Of a stretch of 5,883 bases of DNA, positions 1-5,883 are shown piece by piece. The position numbers and the translations under genes were made by a program. Each line of letters opens with the position of its first letter. Position 1 is the first letter of the stretch. The notes below the pieces were generated by a model. It ran no database searches and was not told where the DNA came from. It saw nothing but the letters and a program-made list of their open reading frames with translations. Source of the DNA: Bacteroidia bacterium (GTDB lineage Bacteria > Bacteroidota > Bacteroidia > Bacteroidales > UBA5342); the NCBI GenBank assembly GCA_030433225.1, contig JAUIMD010000141.1:1-5883 (forward strand). Direction: 5' to 3'.

Positions 1-2900
1 CTATTTTTAATGGTTTCTTGAGAATGACCTTTGTATTTATCATACGGTGTAATGCCTAGCGTAAAATCAGCTACATTTTCAAGATATTCTGAGTTGTTCT
101 CGCATTTTTGTAACAAGGCAATATCTTGGTCTGAAACATAAATATTATAATTGACTGCTTTAAATTTTTTCCAAAATTTTTTATTTTGAACCAACAACTT
201 ACCTTCATCGATAAAACTTATTTTTTCAGAATTCGGGTATACTAAAGTTTTCGCAAACTCCTGACCTCCACCTTTTCTAAATTCAAATATGATTGTTTCT
301 ACTTTTGCTTCTGGAAATACATTGTCGGGTAACTTTATAATTGTAGTTATATCGTCTATAAGTAATTTTCTGATTTTCGTATAGGACGAATTAACTAAAA
401 TAGAATTCGGATTTATAAATGAGAAAAAACCTTTATCCTTTAAAAGAGTATAACTTTTCTCAATGAAAATTGAATACAGATTAATTCGATTCTCACTAGT
501 AATGTAATTTTCAAATAAGACTCTTACAAGTTCTGGCTCTAAGCCTTTTATGTCAACATACGGTGGATTTCCAATTACCACATCAAAACCGCCGGTGTAC
601 TCAGTTCGGAAAGCGTGCTCGCGGGTGCAGGTCATTTCGTGTATGAGCGCTATCAATTCTTTGTTTTCCGGTAGTTGATGTTTATTGCGATTGTTACGGA
701 TGTATGTAATGGTGTTTTCGAGTTGTTCATTGGAAGTAACTTCGTTTTTCCAAAATTTCTGTGTCCACAAATGGTGTTGCGTTGTACCTCTTTTCTGCTT
801 TTGCAACGGAGCAAGCTCCGTTGTTGGTGTCATCTCGTCACGTTCTGTATGGGGAGCATGCTCCCCGTCGTATATATTTTCCGGGTCTTCCGACAAGGGA
901 GCTTGCTCCCTTGTTCCTGCTGCTGCTGCCGGTATCGTTCTTCCCATTTCAATATTACATACCCTGGCAGATTTCGATTTTATTTTCTGCACTATTTTAG
1001 GGAGTTCTCCTTCTTCACATACCAGTAAAAGGTGGGCATGGTCGCCACAAATAGTATATGCCAGAATATTCAGCTTATCTTCTTTCGCAATTTCGGCAAT
1101 GGTTTCAGTAACAATTATTTCTTCTTTTTCCGATAACCACACAGGTTCACCGGTTTTTACATAGTTATCAAACATGCGTTGCGAGTAACGCGAATTATGA
1201 GTTGCGGTAGTAACGTGCCAAACCTTTTTCTCTTTCTTATGAAAAATGTTGGGGAATTCATTGTTCCAGTTAAACGCTTTTTCTCCAGCAACTTCCGGGT
1301 CTTCAATCAGCGAGTTTCCGCATTTTATGTTATTGCTGAGGGTGTTTAGTTTTCGTCCCTTTTGGGCGGTGCGCAGCCATAACGAGAGTTTGGCAATTTC
1401 CACCGATTCTTCGTTCAGGTCAACGCCGTAAATGTTTTTTTCGAGTATGTCGGTTGTAATGTCCGAGAAAACAAAGGCCCCTCCTAACAACTGTCCGCGT
1501 AACTCGTCAATTTTGCGGTGTTCGGTTATTAAAAACTCCAAAGCCTGGTTTAAAAACGCACCCGAACCACAAGCGGGGTCAAGTATGGTAAGCGTTAACA
1601 TCCAGTTTCGGTAATCGTCCAGTTTTTGGTTAAGCGCGCGTACAATTTCCTTTTTACGGTTTTTCCGGCCTTTGGCGTATTCTTCATCAATTATTCCTAG
1701 TTCGGCTCTTTTTTCTTCACACAGTTTTCCAACTGTATGGTCAACAATGTATTTAGTAATGTATTTAGGCGTATAAAAAATGCCGTCTTTCTTTCGTTTG
1801 GATTTTTGACTGTCTATTTTTTCACCCTTTATTTCGGCTTGCACGTTTTCTATTTCGCCCAATGAATGTTCAAATATGTGCCCCAGAATATTTACATCCA
1901 CATCGGTTTCAAAATCATAATTACTCAGCCGCAGGGTGTGTTCGTACAAAATATCATCGTCAATGGTAATGTTGTCCAGCACAAGGTCGGGTTTAAAAAG
2001 TCCGCCATTGTATGCATAAATGTCGTATTTTTTGCCTTTGTACCCGGTGTTCATGTAGCCAAAATACTTTTTAAAACGCGCATACAACGGAAAGTATTCA
2101 TCGTAGTTTTCTTTTAAATCGGCCCACTGTTTTACAATTTCACTTATTGAATTGGGTGGAAGCAACAAGCGGTCTTCCGCAAAAAAGATAAACAGAAAAC
2201 GGTCCAACAGTTTTTGCGTTTTTTTGAAAAGAAGCAGTTTATCCGTTTGCGGGTTATTGGTTAACAGGTTGTGGTAAATGGCCTCTCTGAATTTTGAATA
2301 GTCGGCATACAGTTTTTTAGTTATGCTTTCTTCCTTCAGTACAGACGATTCTTTGATTTTTAATGGCAAGTCGTTAAGCAAATTGTCTTTTGCCAGGCAA
2401 AGCCACAATACCGAAAACTGCTCCCGTGTTAGCCTGAACAAATCAAAATCAATGTAATCCACCGCATTTTGAATGTAAAACCTGAGCTTTTCAAAATTAG
2501 ATGTGATGACGTATCTACATTTTGGATGGTGATTTTTATAGCCAAATGCCTGTACCTCAATTTTGTCGAGATCGGTAGTGTCGGTTCCTTTTAATTCGAT
2601 TACTGCCGTTGCATCTTCTCCTTTTAGGATTGCACCATCTGCCTTTTTGCTGTTGGAAATATTTTTTAATTCGGTTGTCAGGTTATAGTTGGGTATAGGA
2701 TTTTTGGTATACCCCAAAATATTGACGAACAAATCAATCAAAAATTCACCCTGGTATTGTTCTTCTTTCGAATTGCGGATGTTTTCCTGTATTTCGGGAT
2801 TTCCGAAATGATGTAAAAAATCAGCATATTTTTGGTCGATTATTGCCACATCGAGGTCGTTTACATACTTTTTTTCGACCGATTTTTGAAATAAACTCAT
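1..2900 (-). CDS. Type IIG (Eco57I-like) restriction-modification enzyme with an internal RAYT/HUH domain; 3' end beyond window
   Basis: Single-chain enzyme predicted to cleave DNA and methylate adenine at the same recognition site. I translated the frame by hand: 966 codons without a stop, running off the left edge, so the C-terminus is missing. The start is the ATG at 2900-2898; an in-frame TAA lies three codons upstream and no ribosome-binding site is visible. Domain order: N-terminal PD-(D/E)XK nuclease (Asp88 in ADGAI, then Glu102-Leu-Lys104 in VIELKG); helical connector to about 370; motif X-like GIFYTP (373-378); SAM-binding motif I DPACGSGAF (441-449); acidic motif near Asp494 (YGVDLNEES); a 216-residue insertion (554-769); catalytic NPPY (778-781); and the start of a TaqI-like specificity domain (about 940 on). 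Without the insertion, motif I to NPPY is about 120 residues, normal for the family by my recollection. All key residues are present, so it is probably an intact enzyme rather than a pseudogene. Its target sequence cannot be predicted. Confidence 0.95.
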   Translation of the reverse strand, partial: MSLFQKSVEKKYVNDLDVAIIDQKYADFLHHFGNPEIQENIRNSKEEQYQGEFLIDLFVNILGYTKNPIPNYNLTTELKNISNSKKADGAILKGEDATAVIELKGTDTTDLDKIEVQAFGYKNHHPKCRYVITSNFEKLRFYIQNAVDYIDFDLFRLTREQFSVLWLCLAKDNLLNDLPLKIKESSVLKEESITKKLYADYSKFREAIYHNLLTNNPQTDKLLLFKKTQKLLDRFLFIFFAEDRLLLPPNSISEIVKQWADLKENYDEYFPLYARFKKYFGYMNTGYKGKKYDIYAYNGGLFKPDLVLDNITIDDDILYEHTLRLSNYDFETDVDVNILGHIFEHSLGEIENVQAEIKGEKIDSQKSKRKKDGIFYTPKYITKYIVDHTVGKLCEEKRAELGIIDEEYAKGRKNRKKEIVRALNQKLDDYRNWMLTLTILDPACGSGAFLNQALEFLITEHRKIDELRGQLLGGAFVFSDITTDILEKNIYGVDLNEESVEIAKLSLWLRTAQKGRKLNTLSNNIKCGNSLIEDPEVAGEKAFNWNNEFPNIFHKKEKKVWHVTTATHNSRYSQRMFDNYVKTGEPVWLSEKEEIIVTETIAEIAKEDKLNILAYTICGDHAHLLLVCEEGELPKIVQKIKSKSARVCNIEMGRTIPAAAAGTREQAPLSEDPENIYDGEHAPHTERDEMTPTTELAPLQKQKRGTTQHHLWTQKFWKNEVTSNEQLENTITYIRNNRNKHQLPENKELIALIHEMTCTREHAFRTEYTGGFDVVIGNPPYVDIKGLEPELVRVLFENYITSENRINLYSIFIEKSYTLLKDKGFFSFINPNSILVNSSYTKIRKLLIDDITTIIKLPDNVFPEAKVETIIFEFRKGGGQEFAKTLVYPNSEKISFIDEGKLLVQNKKFWKKFKAVNYNIYVSDQDIALLQKCENNSEYLENVADFTLGITPYDKYKGHSQETIKN
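605..626. repeat. Possible degenerate fourth REP-like copy at the end of the insertion
   Basis: The bases AAAGC-GT-GCTCG around 610-621 resemble the core GGAGC-WW-GCTCC but no longer pair fully. They sit in the same codon phase as the three intact copies: the encoded TREHAF lines up with TREQAP of the copy at 893-914. The site lies just inside the junction with the conserved GGFDVVIGNPPY segment. Its centre is 198 bp from the nearest intact copy, so it is outside the 45-bp register. Chance similarity cannot be excluded. Confidence 0.35.
804..914. repeat. Array of three REP-like palindromes with exact 45-bp spacing
   Basis: Three perfect palindromic hairpins lie inside the HUH-domain coding region. 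Copy 1 is at 804-823 (arms CAACGGAGC / GCTCCGTTG, centre AA). Copy 2 is at 851-866 (GGGGAGCATGCTCCCC, fully palindromic). Copy 3 is at 893-914 (arms ACAAGGGAGC / GCTCCCTTGT, centre TT). The shared core is GGAGC-WW-GCTCC. The centres, 813.5, 858.5 and 903.5, are 45 bp apart both times. The base pair just outside the core is C-G in copy 1 but G-C in copies 2 and 3, and the next pair is A-T, G-C and A-T, so pairing is kept while sequence changes. The spacers share no obvious similarity. In the protein the copies read EQAP (665-668), EHAP (680-683) and ELAP (695-698), a 15-residue period. REP elements bound by RAYT enzymes are short hairpins of this kind; the functional link is inferred. Confidence 0.9.
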
Positions 2901-3139
2901 GCTACTTTTTTATACGGATTTACAACTGGTTTGCGAACATACGAAGAGACTGCTTAAAATTAGAAAATTGTATTTTAAAATAAAGTCCCCGTTAAAACGG
3001 CACATAAGGTTGTTGCTCAACCAGCCCCCTGGTTCAACTAAGTAACTTGCTGAAATAAATTCCGGTGTATCTACCCGTAAACAGTTGGGCCTGAACGAAA
3101 CACCCCCCAGGCTAAGGAGCGTTAAAAACCTGTTACAGT
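2901..3139. other. Intergenic region upstream of the restriction gene, no gene seen
   Basis: This 239-bp gap separates the stop of the DUF1254/DUF1214 gene from the start of the restriction gene on the same strand. It contains no credible reading frame. Besides the bulged hairpin at 3012-3038 there is a small palindrome at 2989-3000 (CCGTT-AA-AACGG) and an AT-rich self-complementary stretch at 2971-2982 (TATTTTAAAATA). The A/T-rich 80 bp before the start is a plausible place for the restriction-gene promoter, but I could not find a convincing pair of Bacteroidota -33 (TTTG) and -7 (TAnnTTTG) boxes. Confidence 0.6.
3012..3038 (-). terminator. Bulged hairpin in the 3' region of the DUF1254/DUF1214 gene; possible terminator
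   Basis: Read on the minus strand, GTTGAACCAG pairs with CTGGTT-GAG-CAAC around a GGGG loop. This gives ten pairs interrupted only by a three-base bulge. It lies about 100 bp after the upstream stop codon. No T-run follows on either strand, so a classical Rho-independent terminator is not shown. It could be a transcript-end stabiliser or a chance fold. A competing shorter stem (GGTTG/CAACC, 3008-3022) overlaps it. Confidence 0.35.
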
Positions 3140-4654
3140 TCAGGAAGTCACTTTTACAAAGTCGGGCATTTTAAACGTTTTTTGATTAAACGCTTCTGTT
3201 GGTCCGTACAAGCGAAACATGGGCATGGGTCTTTTCCCCCTGGTGGGTATCCAGTTGTTTTCATACCCTTCGGGTGCCGTTGGCCCCACATAAATGGTTA
3301 CACTGCCGTCTTCATTTTTTTGCATGGAGGGCAAATCGTACGACGAAAGCGTAGTGCGGTTGGATTCCGAGTAAATGAAACTATACGTAGCCTTATCGTA
3401 TACGGTTAAAGCCCAAAACTGTTTTACGGGCATTTCTGCCGGTACCTGCACTTTGTATGTTTTTCCGGCCTGCAATAAGTCCCCGTCGGCATCGTTCATG
3501 GCCATTATGTATTGTGTGGCAGGATTTTCGGACAAAACCTTGGGTACATATGTACACTGAAAATACTGCAGGGCCTTGGTTTCAATATCCACACTGTTTT
3601 TGTATTCGTACGAAAAAGTCTTATTTTTGTCCGCCTGCATCAGGGAAGCATAGTGCCGGTCAGGCCAGTATAACCACGATTTTGGATAGTTATCCCATAA
3701 TTCCATAAGGTAATAATAGGCATCCACTGAGCCCTGATTCATGGCTTTTCTGGTTTTTTCATCCGGGGTAAAGGTGGTTTTTCCGTGCTCAATTCCCAAT
3801 GTTTTTAGCATGCCCATCATCACCTTGTCAATTGGTTTGGCATTTTCCACCGAAAAAATGGCATGCATGTCGTTGAAATGTTTGTCGTTAAAAAATGGCA
3901 ACGTGGGGTACCTTTCCCGCGATGGGTCAATAAACTTTTGTTCAGGCGGATTGGAAGCCTCGCTCAGCCGAAACATGCGCAGGCGTTTGGCGTAAGCGTA
4001 CGCATCTTCCACCGATTTACCGGGTGCACGTACCGAACGAAAGGCAAATGCTATGCGGTAACTGGGGGAAGGAACATGGATGTATCCTGAGGGAACAGCG
4101 CCGTCATATCCGGGAGGCGTAAAAAGGTATTTCGCGGCCTTTCCTTTATCCAGCCCCGAGGGTCCAACATCGGCAATGGTGATTTGCCAATGGTCAACAA
4201 TTTGCCCGTATAAAGACCCATCGGCACCTGCCTCAGGTACCTCTAATATGGTGGGCCCCTCACTTAGGTCGGAAAAAGCAGTGATGTAGGGTGTAGAACT
4301 GTTGGCCGTGATTGCCTCCAGTTTCGGAGAGGCCACCTCGGAGTAGGCGATGATGTTGTTGTCGGCATACCCCAGTTGCTCAATAGCCGCTGCCCTAAAC
4401 CGATAAATTGCCACTGCAGGTAATGCCCACAACGTGGCCTCAAATGCCCGGTGGTACTTCACCTGGTATTCAAAATCATGGGTGGATGGCATGGCACCAA
4501 CATCAGGCTGACCTCCCAGCGGCTCCATGGAAGGGTCAAAGGGTACTTGTTGGGACTGCTCCTTTTGCAAAGCCTCATTGGATTTGTTGGGTTGCCGACA
4601 TTGAACGCTTAAAAGGCATGCCAAGGCAATGGCTAAAAATTGTTTATTTCTCAT
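3140..4654 (-). CDS. DUF1254/DUF1214 domain protein, secreted, possible lipoprotein
   Basis: The family has no settled biochemical role; members are exported proteins with an N-terminal DUF1254 and a C-terminal DUF1214 domain. The N-terminus has a short basic start (MRNK), a hydrophobic run and Cys at 13 and 19. Cys19 followed by a polar linker (RQPNKSNE) suggests lipid attachment, but the preceding SVQ is a poor lipobox. DUF1254 covers roughly residues 65-240 (YHRAFEATLWALPAVAIYRFR, then FSDLSEGPTILEVPE and a GP-rich LFTPPGYDG...P.GYIHVPSP part). DUF1214 covers about 390-495 (KQFWALTVYD, SSYDLPSMQKNEDGSVTIYVGP, NNWIPT, FRLYGPTEAF). The segment usually carrying an Asn-Asn-Asp-Thr motif reads NSSTPY here. 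At 504 residues it is full length. The ATG at 4654 is fixed by an in-frame TGA two codons upstream. It may share transcription with the envelope gene upstream, but a 314-bp gap makes a tight operon unlikely. Confidence 0.92.
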   Translation of the reverse strand: MRNKQFLAIALACLLSVQCRQPNKSNEALQKEQSQQVPFDPSMEPLGGQPDVGAMPSTHDFEYQVKYHRAFEATLWALPAVAIYRFRAAAIEQLGYADNNIIAYSEVASPKLEAITANSSTPYITAFSDLSEGPTILEVPEAGADGSLYGQIVDHWQITIADVGPSGLDKGKAAKYLFTPPGYDGAVPSGYIHVPSPSYRIAFAFRSVRAPGKSVEDAYAYAKRLRMFRLSEASNPPEQKFIDPSRERYPTLPFFNDKHFNDMHAIFSVENAKPIDKVMMGMLKTLGIEHGKTTFTPDEKTRKAMNQGSVDAYYYLMELWDNYPKSWLYWPDRHYASLMQADKNKTFSYEYKNSVDIETKALQYFQCTYVPKVLSENPATQYIMAMNDADGDLLQAGKTYKVQVPAEMPVKQFWALTVYDKATYSFIYSESNRTTLSSYDLPSMQKNEDGSVTIYVGPTAPEGYENNWIPTRGKRPMPMFRLYGPTEAFNQKTFKMPDFVKVTS

Positions 4655-4968
4655 GTATCAAAAGCTGTATAGGTACGTAAGGGAATTGATTTGCGCTCAA
4701 TTTACAACAACGGATGGAGAAACTCAATCTTTTGCAAAGCTGTTCCTGCTTTACCCAACACGAACCAACCCGGTTCCATAGGCCGGTAAAAAGCAGGACA
4801 ACACCGGTAAGTCTGAAACAATAGGCCTGGGCATTAGAACTTGCCAAAACTTATTGCGGCTGCTGTGCCAGATGTATCCCGTTGTACTAACGCACCTGCT
4901 AAGCATTCCCATACTCAGTCCATCCATTTTTGGAGTGTTTGGTGTGTGGAAGCACATTTCACGGTGGC
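4655..4968. other. Intergenic region between the two envelope genes, no convincing gene
   Basis: This 314-bp stretch lies between two minus-strand genes. The two short minus-strand frames in it, 67 and 68 codons, show no signal peptide, motif or recognisable family and overlap one another in different frames. The only structure I see is the inverted repeat at 4744-4798. The part next to 4654 presumably carries the promoter of the DUF1254/DUF1214 gene; no clear -33/-7 pair was found there. Confidence 0.55.
4744..4798. repeat. Imperfect inverted repeat with nested stem in the intergenic region
   Basis: The outer arms are TCCTGCTTT (4744-4752) and AAAGCAGGA (4790-4798), nine perfect pairs, continued by ACC/GGT after a two-base AA bulge. 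A second stem, GAACC / GGTTC (4762-4766 and 4772-4776), sits inside. The structure lies about 170 bp after the stop of the 290-residue gene and about 90 bp before the start of the DUF1254/DUF1214 gene. No T-run follows on the minus strand, so termination is only one option; a structured leader is another. Confidence 0.5.
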
Positions 4969-5841
4969 CTACTTAGTTTTGGAATGCCCGGGTTCCCAAA
5001 TCAGGCGTATAAATGAACTAAGATTTTCATTTTCTCTGCTCACAGGAATTCCAACCACAATCCCAATCAACAGCTCATCAGAAACATCCAAACGCATTTG
5101 CGGCCTAATGGTCATATCAAAGTCGCCGTTGTGAATGGTTTTATTGAATTCGACGCCCATAAAATTGCGGGTACCCGGAATCATGTAGTGAAAATTGGTG
5201 TTGATATCGTACGTGGTATGAACCGTATGGCTTGCAAAATCCTGATGAATCATGGGGCCGGTATATATCAACGTATGGAAGTTATTGCCCCAACGCTTGG
5301 CAATCACATAAAAGGGATTGTATACATTTCCCTTCACCAAAGGGTCGCCAAAATTACCGAAATTCGAAAGCTCAAATTCATTGATGTAACCAATGGCCAT
5401 GGATATTGCTCCGGGCTCATTCACAAAAAACGACCATTGCGTGGCTAATTTAATGCTGTTTAATTCGTTGTATGGAACCGAGTCTGCCCCCCTTCCGTTT
5501 ACGGGGGAATAAAAGGTAAACGGGAGTTCTATCTCAAATCCTAACCTGTTAACAGGTGCCCATTCATATTCAACCAGGGCTTCATACGCGTCGTATTCCA
5601 CGTTGTCGGTGAGCCCTAAGCCAACGTTCCATTCCTTTTCTCCCTTTCTGGCTCCTAAATCCCGAATCAAATCAATAAACAAAGGTTCTGCATGCAATAC
5701 TTTTACGGGCTCATGTCCTTCTTCAAACTGGTGAATAAACACGCTGTCTTTTTCTGCATTTGAACTTTGCCCATACCCGACATGGCTTAAAACGAATACC
5801 AGGCTACAGAGCAATACGTTTTTCATTTTCATCATTTCCAT
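4969..5841 (-). CDS. Exported protein of unknown function, probable outer-membrane beta-barrel
   Basis: I do not recognise a named function. The first 25 residues form a Sec signal peptide (MKMKN, then the hydrophobic VLLCSLVFVLSHVGYG) with likely cleavage before Gln, as is common in Bacteroidota. A short soluble part follows with a striking block, HAEPLFIDLIRDLGARKGEKEW, which reads like a conserved family signature. From about residue 72 the sequence alternates polar and hydrophobic or aromatic residues in successive strands (for example WNVGLGLTDNVEYDAY, YEALVEYEWAPVNRLGFEIEL, IKLATQWSFFV, HTLIYTGPMI, DMTIRPQMRLDV, LLIGIVVGIPV), separated by turns rich in Asn, Asp and Gly. That pattern suggests a small porin-like barrel. 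The protein ends in a basic tail (HSKTK) rather than a terminal aromatic. An in-frame TAA three codons upstream limits the start to 5841, but Met codons at 5835, 5832 and 5826 are alternatives; 5826 or 5832 gives the most typical signal peptide. Confidence 0.85.
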   Translation of the reverse strand: MEMMKMKNVLLCSLVFVLSHVGYGQSSNAEKDSVFIHQFEEGHEPVKVLHAEPLFIDLIRDLGARKGEKEWNVGLGLTDNVEYDAYEALVEYEWAPVNRLGFEIELPFTFYSPVNGRGADSVPYNELNSIKLATQWSFFVNEPGAISMAIGYINEFELSNFGNFGDPLVKGNVYNPFYVIAKRWGNNFHTLIYTGPMIHQDFASHTVHTTYDINTNFHYMIPGTRNFMGVEFNKTIHNGDFDMTIRPQMRLDVSDELLIGIVVGIPVSRENENLSSFIRLIWEPGHSKTK

Positions 5842-5851
5842 TGTTATTTAT

Positions 5852-5867
5852 GTGCCATTTCCGGCAC
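5852..5867 (-). promoter_or_regulatory. Small hairpin in the leader of the barrel-like gene
   Basis: GTGCC and GGCAC pair around a six-base loop (GGAAAT on the minus strand), ending 10 bp before the first ATG. The A/T-rich bases between hairpin and start (ATAAATAACA) are typical of Bacteroidota leaders without a Shine-Dalgarno site. Five pairs are few, so this may be chance, the end of an upstream terminator, or a leader element. The window stops 16 bp further on. Confidence 0.25.
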
Positions 5868-5883
5868 CTGGCTCTTTCTTATG

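Larger units (their letters stand above)
594..1241 (-). other. In-frame insertion encoding a RAYT-like Y1 HUH transposase domain (residues 554-769 of the restriction enzyme)
   Basis: Relatives of this methyltransferase, as I recall them, run from 'FNW-EFP-IF' almost directly into 'GGFDVVIGNPPY'. Here 216 codons separate the two. The inserted protein matches the REP-associated tyrosine transposase fold: a first strand WHVTTATHNSR (561-571); the HUH motif in GDHAHLLL with His621-Ala-His623; a helix ELPKIVQKIKSKSA; then HLWTQKFW and YIRNNRNKHQL with Tyr733. From memory, E. coli TnpA-REP (YafM) has IWQPRFW and YIYINPVKHGW at the equivalent places, with Tyr115 catalytic, so Tyr733 is the likely nucleophile. 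The HUH-to-Tyr distance is 110 residues here, but about 60 once a repeat-rich linker (about 652-700) is discounted, close to known Y1 enzymes. No separate start, stop or element ends are visible; it is translated as part of the host protein. Whether it is still active is inference. Confidence 0.88.

Noticed and set aside
917..928. (CTG)4 tract as a phase-variation switch
   Set aside because: Gain or loss of three-base units keeps the reading frame, so it cannot switch expression off; four units is also short.
675..1164. Overlapping plus-strand open frames of 79-159 codons
   Set aside because: They are antisense to the HUH-domain coding region, where the minus frame has clear family motifs. 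Their Cys/Phe/Ser-rich translations show no domain and arise from the low stop frequency opposite this composition.
594..1241. Frameshifted or separate transposase gene interrupting and inactivating the restriction gene
   Set aside because: The frame is continuous through both junctions, there is no internal stop, and the methyltransferase sequence resumes exactly at GGFDVVIGNPPY.
594..1241. Intein or group II intron as the explanation for the insertion
   Set aside because: No Cys/Ser splice junction, terminal His-Asn, homing-endonuclease or reverse-transcriptase motif is present; the content matches a RAYT domain.
2989..3000. CCGTT-AA-AACGG palindrome as a terminator
   Set aside because: Only five pairs, with GGAC before a mixed T/A stretch; too weak to call.
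3182..4289. Several plus-strand frames of 60-84 codons opposite the DUF1254/DUF1214 gene
   Set aside because: The minus-strand frame explains the region fully with two recognised domains; the plus frames are shadows.
4644..4957. Two minus-strand frames of 67 and 68 codons between the envelope genes
   Set aside because: They overlap each other in different frames, one runs into the DUF1254/DUF1214 gene, and neither has a signal peptide, membrane segment or recognisable motif.

Overview
The window looks like chromosomal DNA from a member of the Bacteroidota. The evidence is indirect: AT-leaning sequence, A/T-rich leaders without Shine-Dalgarno sites, an envelope protein whose signal peptide ends just before a Gln, and proteins that read like Bacteroidota families. 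No RNA gene, CRISPR array or complete insertion sequence was found. All three supported genes lie on the minus strand.

Layout from right to left, in the direction of transcription: (i) 5841-4969, a 290-residue exported protein, probably an outer-membrane beta-barrel of unknown function; (ii) 4968-4655, a 314-bp gap without a convincing gene but with a long imperfect inverted repeat; (iii) 4654-3140, a 504-residue secreted or lipid-anchored DUF1254/DUF1214 protein; (iv) 3139-2901, a 239-bp gap with a bulged 10-bp hairpin; (v) 2900-1, a very large open frame (966 codons) that runs off the left edge. This last gene encodes a one-polypeptide Type IIG (Eco57I-like) restriction-modification enzyme: N-terminal PD-(D/E)XK nuclease, N6-adenine methyltransferase with DPACGSGAF and NPPY, then the start of a TaqI-like specificity domain.

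The unusual part is inside the restriction gene. Between methyltransferase motifs I and IV, at a junction where relatives pass almost directly from 'FP-IF' to 'GGFDVVIGNPPY', about 216 extra residues are inserted in frame. They form a REP-associated tyrosine transposase (RAYT / Y1 HUH nuclease) domain with an intact His-Ala-His motif and the expected catalytic Tyr. The DNA encoding a linker in that domain holds three palindromes with a shared GGAGC-WW-GCTCC core, centred exactly 45 bp apart, with compensatory changes in their outer stems. Such hairpins resemble the REP elements that RAYTs recognise. A mobile-element nuclease and its candidate hairpin substrates are thus nested in a defence enzyme without breaking its frame.

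Base composition drops sharply (20-33% GC in hand-counted 60-bp lines) across the C-terminal third, next to 42-53% upstream, suggesting that the specificity half has a different history. The two envelope genes show no clear functional link to the restriction gene.
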